From assembly GCF_003011925.2 (NCBI RefSeq), contig NZ_PXXU01000021.1, forward strand, positions 1 to 57,080: 57,080 nucleotides of DNA, given 5' to 3'. Origin of the DNA: Nitrosomonas supralitoralis. Lineage in GTDB: Bacteria; Pseudomonadota; Gammaproteobacteria; Burkholderiales; Nitrosomonadaceae. The position numbers were made by a program, and so were the translations under genes. Of the stretch, positions 1-10,218 are shown one piece after another. Each line of letters starts with the position of its first letter. The first letter of the stretch is position 1. The notes beneath the pieces were generated by a model. That model ran no database searches and was not told where the DNA came from. It worked only from the letters and a program-made list of their open reading frames with translations.

Positions 1-71
1 GTAGTTCTGTTAAATAAAAAATTTTTAAAATGTCTTTTATTAGGTATTGAAATAATAGACATGCTTAAATG

Positions 72-93
72 GCCCGCCTATGGCGGGCTTTTT
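72..93 (+). terminator. Rho-independent terminator of the gene left of the window
   Basis: A perfect 7-bp stem (GCCCGCC, loop TAT, GGCGGGC) is followed directly by five T residues. It precedes the first gene and most likely ends transcription of a gene outside the window. An ATG at 69 that would lengthen the next reading frame lies against this hairpin, which argues against that start. Confidence 0.8.
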
Positions 94-110
94 ATTCGTT
101 GAGGTTTTGC

Positions 111-866
111 ATGCTGAATCATTTTCCCAAGCCGTGTATTGATTATCCACATACAAATAGAGATTACTTTATAGCCGGCTTTACTTTCTTTTGTGTGGCT
201 GTGAGTTTAGTAATAGACGGTAGTGCAAGTTATGAAGTTCAAAATTTACTGGGAGTTATAGCCTGGTTTTTTTTGTTTGGATTGCTAATTGGTGAGAATA
301 GGGAAGTTCGTATGCAAGTAATGATTGCAGTAGCATTTGCTACAGCAGGCGAACATTTTGCTTCCATTTATATGGAAGGTTATACCTATCGATTTGAGAA
401 TGTTCCATTGTATATTCCGCCAGGGCATGGAATGGTGTATCTGACAGCGGTAGCGCTTTCCCGTTCAAGGTTTTTTTTGATGAATGCAAGGAAATTGGCG
501 ATTTTTGTTATTGCGACGGGTGGTGTATGGTCTCTCTGGGGCATTAGTGGGATACCTGAGCAGGGTGATCAAGTGGGTGCTTTTTTATTTTGCATTTTTG
601 TTTTTTGCTTATTTAAAGGGCGGTCACCGATGGTTTATTTGGGAGCTTTTTTTATTTGTACATGGCTTGAAATTATAGGAACGGCAGCAGGTACATGGAA
701 ATGGGCATCTATTGAACCAGTTTTCAATTGGACTCAGGGAAACCCTCCCAGTGGTGTTGCGGCTTGGTATTGTTTGGTTGATGCGGTAGCTATAGGTTTT
801 GCACCGAAGGTTTTAAATGGTTTGCAAAAAATGAATAACTGGTATAAAACATCACTTGATAAATAA
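111..866 (+). CDS. Hypothetical multi-pass membrane protein
   Basis: A 251-residue protein made mostly of hydrophobic segments, which I estimate at six to eight transmembrane helices. I chose the ATG at 111 because GAGG lies 7 nt upstream; the in-frame ATG at 69 overlaps the terminator hairpin. Visible landmarks are a PPGHGMVYL motif in the middle and a conserved-looking C-terminal part with GTWKW and NPPSG. I do not recognise the family. The polar PGHG and Trp-rich motifs suggest a small membrane enzyme or a carotenoid/lipid-related protein, but that is a guess. It stands alone, 87 bp upstream of thrS and on the same strand. Confidence 0.6.
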   Translation: MLNHFPKPCIDYPHTNRDYFIAGFTFFCVAVSLVIDGSASYEVQNLLGVIAWFFLFGLLIGENREVRMQVMIAVAFATAGEHFASIYMEGYTYRFENVPLYIPPGHGMVYLTAVALSRSRFFLMNARKLAIFVIATGGVWSLWGISGIPEQGDQVGAFLFCIFVFCLFKGRSPMVYLGAFFICTWLEIIGTAAGTWKWASIEPVFNWTQGNPPSGVAAWYCLVDAVAIGFAPKVLNGLQKMNNWYKTSLDK

Positions 867-953
867 CTCTATGCTCGAATAAAATTTCACTGTACCGTTA
901 AAAAATTTTGAAGTGTTATTTTTGTTAAACGTGAATTATTAGAAGGAATATCT

Positions 954-2861
954 GTGACCGTTGTTCGTTTGCCGGATGGATCTGAACGTATTTTCGATCA
1001 TCCTGTTAGTGTAATGGATGTTGCTGCGACGATTGGACCAGGTCTTGCGCGTGCGGCAATCGCTGGAAAAATCAATGGCAAGTTAGTCGATTTAAATTGC
1101 CCTATTGATCATGATAGTGATTTGGCAATCATTACTGAAAAAGATAATGAAGGGTTAGAGATAATCAGGCATTCTTGCGCTCATTTGTTAGCACATGCTG
1201 TAAAAGAGCTATTTCCAGATGCGCAGGTGACCATTGGACCTGTAATCGATGATGGATTTTATTATGACTTTTCGTACAAGCGCTCATTTACACCTGAAGA
1301 TTTAGCTGCAATTGAGAGGCGCATGATCGAAATCAGTAAACGAGATTTGAAGATAGAACGAAAAATACTGGAACGAACTAAAGCAATCGAATTTTTTAAG
1401 CAGCAAGGCGAGAAATACAAAGCTCAAATAATAGAATCGATACCTGGTGATGAGGATTTGTCACTTTATTCACAGGGCAATTTCACAGATCTTTGTCGTG
1501 GACCGCATGTTCCCGCAACTTCAAGGATAAAAGTTTTTAAGCTTATGAAAGTTGCAGGAGCTTATTGGCGTGGTGATTCAAACAATGAAATGTTACAGCG
1601 CATATACGGAACTGCTTGGACTAATAAGGATGACCAGAAAGAATATTTACATCGATTAGAGGAAGCTGAGAAAAGAGATCACCGTAAGATCGGAAAGCAG
1701 CTGAATTTGTTTCATACGCAAGATGAAGCACCAGGCATGGTATTTTGGCATCCCAAGGGATGGGCATTATGGCAGCAAATAGAACAGTATATGAGAGATA
1801 TTCTGAATCAGAATGGCTATCAAGAAATACGGACGCCCCAAGTTCTGGATAAAGATTTGTGGGTGCGTTCCGGGCACTGGGAGAATTTTCGAGAGAATAT
1901 GTTTACTACTCATTCAGATGAGCGCGATTTTGCCATCAAGCCAATGAACTGTCCGGGACATGTGCAAATATTTAATCAAGGCTTGCGAAGTTATCGCGAG
2001 CTACCAATTCGGTTTGCGGAATTTGGTTCGTGTCATCGTAATGAAGCATCCGGTGCGTTGCATGGAATCATGCGAGTGCGTGCTTTTACACAAGACGACG
2101 CACATATTTTTTGTACTGAAGATCAAATACAAGAAGAAGTTGTCGGATTTGTCGATTTGCTGAAGGTGGTTTATGCGGATTTTGGTTTTCAAGAGATTTT
2201 GGTCAAACTTTCAACTCGCCCCCAAAAGCGTGTCGGATCAGATGCGCAGTGGGATAAATCAGAAGCCGCACTGGAAGCAGCCCTCAATGAAGTTAAATTG
2301 GAATGGGAGCAACAACCTGGCGAAGGTGCGTTTTATGGACCCAAAATTGAATTCTCATTAAAGGATTGTATTGGACGTGTTTGGCAATGTGGTACATTGC
2401 AATTAGATTTTTCAATGCCAGATCGTTTGGGCGCAGAATATGTGGCAGAAGATAATTCACGCCAGATACCGGTTATGTTGCATAGGGCCATTCTTGGTTC
2501 TATGGAAAGATTCATCGGGATATTGATAGAAAATTATGCGGGTGCCTTACCTTTGTGGCTATCACCCGAACAAGTTGTTGTATTAAATATCTCTCGTACA
2601 CAGAGTAATTATGCGCAGGAAGTGGCAGCACAGCTCAAACACAATGGAATCAGAGTTAGTTTAGACTTGAGAAATGAGAAGATAACCTATAAAATTCGTG
2701 AGCATAGCTTGCAAAAACTGCCGTATCAAATTATCGTTGGTGATGAAGAGGTGCGAGCAAATAAAATCGCTGTTCGTAATCGGTCGGGTGAGAATTTGGG
2801 GCAAATGACATTGCCAGAATTCCTTATGCGACTTAACGAAGAGCTTTCGTTAAAAGTGTAA
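954..2861 (+). CDS. thrS: Threonine--tRNA ligase (ThrRS)
   Basis: Class II aminoacyl-tRNA synthetase that charges tRNA-Thr in the cytoplasm. The 635 residues match the usual bacterial length. Domains in order: N-terminal TGS domain (about 1-62), editing domain with [11 protein letters not shown] (HxxxH-type motif, about 73-83), catalytic core with the zinc-site stretch MNCPGH and the motif 2 region [11 protein letters not shown], motif 3 ([10 protein letters not shown]), and a C-terminal anticodon-binding domain. The start is GTG at 954, with AGAAGG about 8 nt upstream. It begins the thrS-infC-rpmI-rplT-pheST cluster, an order common in Proteobacteria. The 87-bp upstream gap could hold a translational operator as in E. 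coli, but I could not draw one. Confidence 0.97.
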   Translation: MTVVRLPDGSERIFDHPVSVMDVAATIGPGLARAAIAGKINGKLVDLNCPIDHDSDLAIITEKDNEGLEIIRHSCAHLLAHAVKELFPDAQVTIGPVIDDGFYYDFSYKRSFTPEDLAAIERRMIEISKRDLKIERKILERTKAIEFFKQQGEKYKAQIIESIPGDEDLSLYSQGNFTDLCRGPHVPATSRIKVFKLMKVAGAYWRGDSNNEMLQRIYGTAWTNKDDQKEYLHRLEEAEKRDHRKIGKQLNLFHTQDEAPGMVFWHPKGWALWQQIEQYMRDILNQNGYQEIRTPQVLDKDLWVRSGHWENFRENMFTTHSDERDFAIKPMNCPGHVQIFNQGLRSYRELPIRFAEFGSCHRNEASGALHGIMRVRAFTQDDAHIFCTEDQIQEEVVGFVDLLKVVYADFGFQEILVKLSTRPQKRVGSDAQWDKSEAALEAALNEVKLEWEQQPGEGAFYGPKIEFSLKDCIGRVWQCGTLQLDFSMPDRLGAEYVAEDNSRQIPVMLHRAILGSMERFIGILIENYAGALPLWLSPEQVVVLNISRTQSNYAQEVAAQLKHNGIRVSLDLRNEKITYKIREHSLQKLPYQIIVGDEEVRANKIAVRNRSGENLGQMTLPEFLMRLNEELSLKV

Positions 2862-2894
2862 TTTCTTTTTTTAACTATTTTTGGAGAATTTGCC

Positions 2895-3467
2895 ATAGTT
2901 CAGGATAAATCAGTGCGCATCAATGAAGAGATTGATGCGTCGGAAGTGCGTCTGATCGGCGTGAATGGGGAGCAGGTTGGCATTGTTTTACTTGCAGATG
3001 CAAATGCCTTGGCGGAGGAAGCGGGAGTTGATTTGGTTGAGATTGCGCCAACGGCACAGCCACCAGTTTGCCGATTGATGGATTATGGTAAGTTTCGTTA
3101 TCAAGAAAGCAAGAAAAAGCATGATGCGAAATTAAAGCAGAAACAAGTTCAGATTAAAGAAATTAAATTCAGACCGAATACGGATGAAGGAGACTATAAT
3201 ATAAAGCTAAGAAACCTGATAGGCTTCTTAGATGAAGGCGATAAAGTTAAAGTGACATTGCGTTTTCGTGGACGTGAAATGGCACATCAAGAATTTGGTA
3301 TGCGCTTACTTGAACGTGTGAGAGGTGATTTAGAGACTTTTGCGATAGTGGAGCAATTTCCTAAAATGGAAGGACGGCAGATGGTTATGGTGCTATCTCC
3401 TAAAAGAAAAGATGTAAAGGCCGATAAATCTAAGGCATCTATGGAAGACTCGTCGACATCAACATAA
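2895..3467 (+). CDS. infC: Translation initiation factor IF-3, probable AUA start
   Basis: IF-3 binds the 30S subunit and rejects non-canonical start codons. The protein shows the IF3 N domain ([30 protein letters not shown]), the Lys-rich linker ([20 protein letters not shown]) and the C domain with FRGREMAH. I place the start at ATA 2895: GGAG at 2883-2886 lies 8 nt upstream, and the sequence then reads [13 protein letters not shown], parallel to other betaproteobacterial IF3 proteins that begin I-A-Q. The first conventional in-frame start, GTG 2913, has no Shine-Dalgarno sequence. Non-AUG starts (usually AUU) are how infC autoregulates. The protein is 190 residues from ATA, or 184 from GTG. 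thrS ends 33 bp upstream. Confidence 0.93.
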   Translation: MVQDKSVRINEEIDASEVRLIGVNGEQVGIVLLADANALAEEAGVDLVEIAPTAQPPVCRLMDYGKFRYQESKKKHDAKLKQKQVQIKEIKFRPNTDEGDYNIKLRNLIGFLDEGDKVKVTLRFRGREMAHQEFGMRLLERVRGDLETFAIVEQFPKMEGRQMVMVLSPKRKDVKADKSKASMEDSSTST

Positions 3468-3518
3468 ATGGTTTTCTTGAAGTTATATAAACTGCTGTAG
3501 TGTAAAAATAAGTGATTT

Positions 3519-3555
3519 TCAGGTCTGTAAAGTTTTCTGTCATGGAAACACCTGA
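3519..3555 (+). promoter_or_regulatory. Candidate L20-type autoregulatory leader hairpin before rpmI
   Basis: Between infC and rpmI the RNA can form an irregular helix. TCAGGT (3519-3524) pairs with ACCTGA (3550-3555). GTTTTC (3532-3537) pairs with GGAAAC (3544-3549), including one G-T pair. A 7-nt one-sided bulge CTGTAAA separates the two helices. L20 is known to repress rpmI-rplT by binding an irregular helix that mimics its 23S rRNA site. The position, 25 nt before the rpmI start, fits. This is inference from hand folding. Confidence 0.4.
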
Positions 3556-3580
3556 TTTCATATTAAATGAGGAGAATTTA

Positions 3581-3778
3581 ATGCCTAAAATGAAAACTAA
3601 AAGTGGAGCAGCAAAGCGCTTCAAGTTTAGAGCGAGTGGAAGTATTAAGCGTTCGCAAGCTTTCAAGCGCCATATATTGACAAAAAAAACAACAAAAAAT
3701 AAACGCCAATTAAGAGGTGTAACGGAAGTTCATTTTACCAATGAAGCCTCTGTTCGCTCTATGATGCCATACGCATAA
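3581..3778 (+). CDS. rpmI: 50S ribosomal protein L35
   Basis: A 65-residue, Lys/Arg-rich large-subunit protein. The start [14 protein letters not shown] is typical of L35. GGAG at 3571-3574 lies 6 nt upstream of ATG 3581, so the in-frame codons before it are leader. It sits between infC and rplT, the universal order, and is only 10 bp from rplT, so the two are probably co-translated and jointly controlled by L20. Confidence 0.97.
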   Translation: MPKMKTKSGAAKRFKFRASGSIKRSQAFKRHILTKKTTKNKRQLRGVTEVHFTNEASVRSMMPYA

Positions 3779-3788
3779 AGGAATAATA

Positions 3789-4148
3789 ATGCCTAGAGTA
3801 AAACGTGGTGTAACCGCTCATGCGCGACATAAAAAAATATTAGATTTAGCTAAAGGCTATCGAGGACGTAGAAAGAATGTATATCGAATAGCGAAGCAAG
3901 CTGTTATGAAGGCTGGTCAGTATGCATATCGTGATCGTCGCCAACGTAAAAGACAATTTAGAGCGTTATGGATTGCGCGCATTAATGCAGCTGCTCGTGA
4001 GTGTGGATTATCGTATAGTGTGTTTATGAATGGTCTTAAAAAATCTAGTATCGAAGTGGATAGAAAGGTTTTGGCTGACTTGGCTGTATTTGATAAATGT
4101 GCTTTTGAGAAAATTGTAGAACAAGCTAAAGCTGGTTTGGCGACATAA
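3789..4148 (+). CDS. rplT: 50S ribosomal protein L20
   Basis: A 119-residue ribosomal protein needed early in 50S assembly and, in several bacteria, a translational repressor of its own operon. The basic N-terminal extension ([18 protein letters not shown]) and the globular part ([20 protein letters not shown]) are standard and the length is normal. Followed 22 bp later by a hairpin terminator. Confidence 0.97.
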   Translation: MPRVKRGVTAHARHKKILDLAKGYRGRRKNVYRIAKQAVMKAGQYAYRDRRQRKRQFRALWIARINAAARECGLSYSVFMNGLKKSSIEVDRKVLADLAVFDKCAFEKIVEQAKAGLAT

Positions 4149-4170
4149 TTAATAGTAATAAAACGTTGAT

Positions 4171-4204
4171 GGGAGGTCGGGTAGAACCTGAGCCTCCCTT
4201 TTTC
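4171..4204 (+). terminator. Rho-independent terminator or attenuator between rplT and pheS
   Basis: GGGAGG (4171-4176) pairs with CCTCCC (4193-4198), extended inward by a partly mismatched GGT/ACC helix, followed by a T tract (4199-4203). It either ends the infC-rpmI-rplT transcript or partly attenuates into pheST. I found no Phe-rich leader peptide upstream, so E. coli pheL-type attenuation is not supported. Confidence 0.75.
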
Positions 4205-4255
4205 TTATGATAAATAAAAATAGTGTGAAAAGTAATTATTAATCCTCAACGCTGA

Positions 4256-5281
<1,026 letters not shown>

Positions 5282-5324
5282 ATCATAAAAATGCACTTAC
5301 TTACTGTATTAGTTATAAATTCTC

Positions 5325-7691
5325 ATGAAATTTTCTGAAATATGGCTGCGAAGCTTTGTTAATCCTGCTTGTTCTAGTGACGAGCTTGCGCATGCGTTAA
5401 CGATGGCTGGCATTGAAGTTGAAAGCGTGGAACCAGTAGCTTCCGTGTTTAATAATGTTGTTGTTGCAGAAATTCTGTCAGTGGAGAAACACCCTACGGC
5501 AGATCGGCTGTCAGTTTGTAAGGTCAGGACAGGAAATTCAGATAAAGAATTATTGCAGATTGTTTGTGGTGCACCCAATGTAAGTGCTGGAATGAAGGTA
5601 CCTTGCGCATTGGTCGGAGCAACCTTACCAGGTTTTGTAATAAAGAAAACGAAGCTACGAGGCTTGGATTCTGCTGGGATGTTGTGTTCAGCGAAAGAGC
5701 TAGGTATTAATGCAGTTGTTGATGGATTGTTATTACTTCCCAGTGATGCGCCAGTAGGTACGGATTTTCGTAATTATTATGGCCTTGAGGATAGCATTTT
5801 TACATTGAGTTTGACGCCTAATCGGGCTGATTGTTTGGGGGTAACAGGTGTGGCACGCGAGGTTTCGGCCATAACGAACGCTGAAATCCATCCGATAGAA
5901 ATAAGAATTGTACCGAATGAAATTGATGATGCGCTTAATGTGCAAGTGATTGCTTCGGATGCTTGTCCGCTATATTGTGGACGGGTACTACGGAACATCA
6001 ACCTCAGTGTGCCAACGCCATTATGGATGATCCAGAGATTGGAGCGGAGTGGTCTAAGATCCATTAATTCAATAGTCGATATTACTAATTATGTAATGCT
6101 GGAAACAGGTCAGCCTATGCATGCCTTTAATCTGGCTAAGATAGCTGGCTCTATACAGATACGATATGCATTGCCACATGAAAAAATTCAATTGCTGAAC
6201 GGTAATCAAATAAACTTGACGCCGGAAATGCTTTTAATATCAGATGAGCATAAACCGCTCGCATTAGCCGGCATTATGGGTGGTTTGGAAAGTGGCGTAA
6301 CGTATGGTACGACGGATATTTTTTTAGAAAGCGCATTCTTTAGCCCGGATGTAATTAGCGGTAAGACATTTCATCTGGGATTTAGCTCGGATTCGGCTTA
6401 TCGTTTTGAGCGCGGAGTAGATTTCTCTGCAACTAGAAGCGCACTTGAACGCGCTTCATACCTGATTCTTACTATTTGTGGCGGTCAAACAGGTCCAGTA
6501 ATTGAAATAAAACACAAATTACCTCAACGATCCCCTATCAATGTGCGAACTGAGCGAGTTAAAAGGATATTGGGTATTGACATCAATAAGGAGCAAATAG
6601 GTGATTATTTTAAGCGATTAGAATTTGAATTTTCAGAAAAGGATGATTTCTTTAATGTGGTATCGCCTGCTTATCGTTTTGATCTGGCGATAGAAGAAGA
6701 TTTTATTGAGGAATTGGCACGCATCCATGGTTATGATCATATTCCGATCCACTATCCGCATGCCAATATGGCGATGTTACCGGAATCTGAATCACAATAT
6801 TCCACGATGGAAATCAAGCAAAAGCTAATAGATCGTGATTATCAAGAGGTTATTAATTATGCATTTGTGGATGCTGATTGGGAAGCTGATTTTGTAGATA
6901 ATCATAAGCCAGTTACGTTACTGAATCCGATTGCAAGTCAGATGAATGTCATGCGCAGTACGTTAATAGGTGGTTTAATTTCCAATTTACAGTTTAATCT
7001 AAATCGTAAGCAAACTAGAGTGCGCTTGTTTGAGATTGGCTGTTGCTTTATACGTGATCATGAGAATGATTGTAAACAGACAGAAAAAATTGCTGGACTT
7101 AGTTATGGAGATTTTTCTTCTGAGCAATGGGGAATACAAGCAAGAAACGTAGATTTTTACGATATTAAAGCAGATGTGGAAGTTTTGTGTCGAGGCAAAT
7201 CCGTTTGTTTCAACAAATTCTTTCACCCGGCATTACATCCCGGAAAATCGGCAGAAATTTGTTTCGAGGACAGAATGATTGGATGGATGGGAGAATTGCA
7301 TCCACGTTGGCAGAAGAAATATGGTTTGCAAAAAAGTACGATACTTTTTGAGCTTGACTTAGATATCTTGAAATTAAGATTTTTGCCGCTTGTTAAAGAA
7401 ATTTCTAAATTTCCACCTGTCAGACGAGATATTGCAATTATTGTCGATAATGATATTAGTACATACTCATTAATATATTGTATGCAGGAAGTCAAATCGG
7501 CGATTATATCGGATATATCATTATTTGATATTTATCGCGGTAAGGGTATGGAAAGTAACAAAAAAAGTCTTGCATTCCGTATCTTGTTACAAGATACTGA
7601 GAAAACATTGACAGATGAACAGGCGGAATTTGCAATAACAAGTCTAATAAAAATATTGAAAAATAAGTTTGGTGCCGAATTGCGTAATTAA
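5325..7691 (+). CDS. pheT: Phenylalanine--tRNA ligase beta subunit
   Basis: The 788-residue beta subunit of PheRS carries the tRNA-binding and editing functions. Domains in order: EMAP/OB-fold tRNA-binding domain (about 40-150), B3/B4 editing domain (about 215-385), B5 domain, catalytic-like core domain, and C-terminal anticodon-binding FDX-ACB domain (FPPVRRDIAIIVDNDI, about 697 onward). Full length. It is followed by ihfA as in E. coli, with a 152-bp AT-rich gap that could hold an ihfA promoter. Confidence 0.97.
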   Translation: MKFSEIWLRSFVNPACSSDELAHALTMAGIEVESVEPVASVFNNVVVAEILSVEKHPTADRLSVCKVRTGNSDKELLQIVCGAPNVSAGMKVPCALVGATLPGFVIKKTKLRGLDSAGMLCSAKELGINAVVDGLLLLPSDAPVGTDFRNYYGLEDSIFTLSLTPNRADCLGVTGVAREVSAITNAEIHPIEIRIVPNEIDDALNVQVIASDACPLYCGRVLRNINLSVPTPLWMIQRLERSGLRSINSIVDITNYVMLETGQPMHAFNLAKIAGSIQIRYALPHEKIQLLNGNQINLTPEMLLISDEHKPLALAGIMGGLESGVTYGTTDIFLESAFFSPDVISGKTFHLGFSSDSAYRFERGVDFSATRSALERASYLILTICGGQTGPVIEIKHKLPQRSPINVRTERVKRILGIDINKEQIGDYFKRLEFEFSEKDDFFNVVSPAYRFDLAIEEDFIEELARIHGYDHIPIHYPHANMAMLPESESQYSTMEIKQKLIDRDYQEVINYAFVDADWEADFVDNHKPVTLLNPIASQMNVMRSTLIGGLISNLQFNLNRKQTRVRLFEIGCCFIRDHENDCKQTEKIAGLSYGDFSSEQWGIQARNVDFYDIKADVEVLCRGKSVCFNKFFHPALHPGKSAEICFEDRMIGWMGELHPRWQKKYGLQKSTILFELDLDILKLRFLPLVKEISKFPPVRRDIAIIVDNDISTYSLIYCMQEVKSAIISDISLFDIYRGKGMESNKKSLAFRILLQDTEKTLTDEQAEFAITSLIKILKNKFGAELRN

Positions 7692-7843
7692 TACTTGCTA
7701 ACTTTATACTTGAATTAACTTCGCAGATTAATTGTATGTGATAGATTGTTAATCTGTTTTTTTCTAAAAGCGCTACTATTATATGCATCATGTCATATGT
7801 TGAGTTAATATTTACAAAAAATTATAACTAAAAGGAGTAAAGC

Positions 7844-8152
7844 ATGGCGTTAACAAAAGCTGAATTAGCTGATCTATTATTTGAGAATGTCGGACTAAAT
7901 AAACGCGAAGCAAAAGACATGGTTGAGTCTTTTTATGAAGAAGTGCGTACCGCTTTACAAAATGGTGAGGGTGTTAAATTGTCTGGCTTTGGTAATTTTC
8001 AGTTGCGCTCAAAACCACAACGTCCGGGCAGAAACCCAAAAACAGGTGAAGAAATTCCGATTACTGCACGTCGTGTAGTGACATTTCATGCTAGTCAGAA
8101 GTTAAAAGCCTTAGTTGAAAAAAATTATCATGGAAAACAAAAAAGCAAATAA
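7844..8152 (+). CDS. ihfA: Integration host factor alpha subunit
   Basis: A 102-residue DNA-bending protein of the HU/IHF family, partner of IhfB. It acts in nucleoid structure, sigma-54 promoters and recombination. Seen: [20 protein letters not shown], the beta-arm tip [11 protein letters not shown] and the intercalating Pro, typical for the alpha subunit. The Shine-Dalgarno AAGGAG is at about 7832. The 3' end overlaps the likely start of the MerR-type gene by 23 nt, a pairing widely conserved in Proteobacteria. Confidence 0.96.
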   Translation: MALTKAELADLLFENVGLNKREAKDMVESFYEEVRTALQNGEGVKLSGFGNFQLRSKPQRPGRNPKTGEEIPITARRVVTFHASQKLKALVEKNYHGKQKSK

Positions 8153-8519
8153 AATAAATAATACTTTGATGCCAATTCCTGCTAAACGTTATTTTACAAT
8201 TGGAGAGGTTGGTGTGCTTTGTGATGTTAAGCCGCATGTGTTACGTTATTGGGAACAGGAATTTCCACAATTAAGACCAGTCAAGCGTCGTGGAAATCGT
8301 CGCTATTACCAACAGCAAGAAGTTTTATTGGTGCGTCGTATTAGAGAGTTGCTTTACGATCAAGGCTTTACAATTAACGGCGCACGAAATCAATTGGAAT
8401 GTATCAGTGCAAAATCAGATGCATGTGATGGAATCAATATTAATTTACACTCTTCAAAGGTGGATTTAGGATATATCCGGTGTGAAATCAAAAGTATTGT
8501 GTCACAGTTACTTTCATAA
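8130..8519 (+). CDS. MerR-family transcriptional regulator
   Basis: A 129-residue one-domain regulator. The N-terminal MerR winged helix is clear: [25 protein letters not shown] followed by the basic RGNRRYY and a recognition-helix segment ([22 protein letters not shown]). The C-terminal 40 residues hold one cysteine and no recognisable metal or drug pocket, so the effector is unknown. ATG 8130 overlaps the end of ihfA; a later ATG at 8169 (MPIPAKRYF) is the alternative. The family sits beside ihfA in many Proteobacteria, with no assigned role that I know of. Confidence 0.88.
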   Translation: MENKKANKINNTLMPIPAKRYFTIGEVGVLCDVKPHVLRYWEQEFPQLRPVKRRGNRRYYQQQEVLLVRRIRELLYDQGFTINGARNQLECISAKSDACDGININLHSSKVDLGYIRCEIKSIVSQLLS

Positions 8520-8565
8520 AGTAGTATTTCAGTGATAGCTTCAGAAGTTTGAGTGTTTTATTTGC

Positions 8566-8571
8566 TATAAT
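8566..8571 (+). promoter_or_regulatory. -10 element of the tRNA-Pro gene
   Basis: A perfect TATAAT lies 8 bp upstream of the first tRNA base, which would put the transcript start at or just before the mature 5' end. No good -35 element is visible at 16-18 bp. Confidence 0.5.
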
Positions 8572-8579
8572 TCAACACT

Positions 8580-8656
<77 letters not shown>

Positions 8657-8747
8657 TTTGAATGAGATATACCTATAAAATATGATTGACGTGGAATTTT
8701 TTGGATCGTCTGTTTTGCTATCTAGTGATAAAAAGTAACTTATAAAA

Positions 8748-9491
8748 ATGCGCATATTGCTCAGTAACGATGATGGCTATTTTGCGCCTGGTCTTGCCTG
8801 TCTTGCTGATTTTCTCTCGAAAATGGCAGATATCATAGTAGTTGCTCCTGAAAGAGATAGAAGTGGATCCAGTAATTCATTAACATTGGATCGTCCACTC
8901 AGCTTACAAAAATCACATAATGGTTTTTATTATGTCAATGGAACACCAACTGATTGTGTTCATCTGGCAGTCACAGGTATGCTTGATGTAATGCCGGATA
9001 TGATCATTTCCGGCATAAATCATGGCGCTAATATGGGAGACGATACGATTTATTCAGGCACTGTTGCTGCTGCTACGGAAGGATTTTTGTTGGGAATACC
9101 TTCATTAGCTGTTTCATTGGTTGATGCATCCAATGGAAACTACTTAACGGCCGCGCGTGTTGCAGCTGATATGGTAAAGCGGTTCAGAGAAAATGAAATT
9201 CAGAGCCCGGTTTTGTTAAATATTAATGTGCCGGATATTGAATATCAGCAACTTAAAGGATTTGAAGTTACTCGTCTGGGACGACGCCATAAGGCTGAAC
9301 CTGTGATCAAATCACAAAGCCCCCGTGGTGAAGTTATGTATTGGGTAGGGGCTGCAGGTCCTGCACAGGATGCGGGTAAAGGTACAGATTTTTATGCAAT
9401 CCAAAATGACCGGGTATCAGTGACTCCGCTGCAGATTGATTTAACCCGATATGATCAATTGGATCTCATAGTAAGATGGCTTGATAATTAA
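8748..9491 (+). CDS. surE: 5'/3'-nucleotidase SurE
   Basis: A metal-dependent phosphatase acting on nucleoside monophosphates and short polyphosphate. The signature [16 protein letters not shown] contains the metal-binding Asp pair. [22 protein letters not shown] is the second conserved block. The 247 residues are the normal length. First gene of surE-pcm-nlpD, an arrangement linked to stress survival in other Proteobacteria. Confidence 0.96.
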   Translation: MRILLSNDDGYFAPGLACLADFLSKMADIIVVAPERDRSGSSNSLTLDRPLSLQKSHNGFYYVNGTPTDCVHLAVTGMLDVMPDMIISGINHGANMGDDTIYSGTVAAATEGFLLGIPSLAVSLVDASNGNYLTAARVAADMVKRFRENEIQSPVLLNINVPDIEYQQLKGFEVTRLGRRHKAEPVIKSQSPRGEVMYWVGAAGPAQDAGKGTDFYAIQNDRVSVTPLQIDLTRYDQLDLIVRWLDN

Positions 9492-9534
9492 ATGCCTGTT
9501 ATGTTTAAGTGATATAAATTTTTATGGGTACTGA

Positions 9535-10200
9535 TTGGTGAATGTGCGTCATTCTGGAATTGGCATGACTTCTCAGCGTACGCGTATGCGCATGATTGAG
9601 CGGCTGCGTGCACAAGGGATTGCTGATGAAGTGATTTTGTCGGCGATGGGTACAATTCCTCGTCATATTTTTGTTGAAGAGGCCCTTGCAAGTAGAGCAT
9701 ACGAAGATGTTGCTTTACCTATAAATTACGGACAAACCATATCAAGTCCATGGATTGTTGCGCGCATGAGTGAATTATTGCATGTAACTTCTAATTTAGA
9801 AAAAGTACTGGAAATTGGTACTGGGTGCGGATATCAAACTGCTGTATTGGCAAAGATTGCGCAGAAAGTCTATTCGATAGAGCGCATCGGGCCTTTATTA
9901 ACACGTACCCGGGTTCGATTGCAAGAGTTGCAAATTAGGAATATTTATTTAAAACATGCAGATGGTTTGCTTGGGCTTGCAGAGGCTGGGCCATTTGATG
10001 GTATTATCATGACAGCAGTAACCACTCATGTTCCAACTACATTATTGGAGCAAATAGTTGTTGGTGGCAGAATGGTTTTTCCGAAAGGAACTCAGAAACA
10101 GAATTTGTGTGTTATTGAGCGTAATTCCCAAGGTTATACCGAAACTGTGCTGGAAGAGGTGAATTTTGTGCCTATGCTGGCAGGTGTTATAAAAAAATAG
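9535..10200 (+). CDS. pcm: Protein-L-isoaspartate O-methyltransferase
   Basis: Repairs isoaspartyl residues by SAM-dependent methylation. Seen: MTSQRTRMRMIERLR, the substrate-binding INYGQTISSPWIVARM, SAM motif I (VLEIGTGCGYQTAVLA) and the late MVFPKG block. The start is uncertain. TTG 9535 gives 221 residues, GTG 9538 gives one fewer, and ATG 9565 (MTSQRTR) would still keep the whole fold. Lies 43 bp after surE and 18 bp before nlpD. Confidence 0.95.
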   Translation: MVNVRHSGIGMTSQRTRMRMIERLRAQGIADEVILSAMGTIPRHIFVEEALASRAYEDVALPINYGQTISSPWIVARMSELLHVTSNLEKVLEIGTGCGYQTAVLAKIAQKVYSIERIGPLLTRTRVRLQELQIRNIYLKHADGLLGLAEAGPFDGIIMTAVTTHVPTTLLEQIVVGGRMVFPKGTQKQNLCVIERNSQGYTETVLEEVNFVPMLAGVIKK

Positions 10201-10218
10201 TAGTGCAGGGAACATAAA

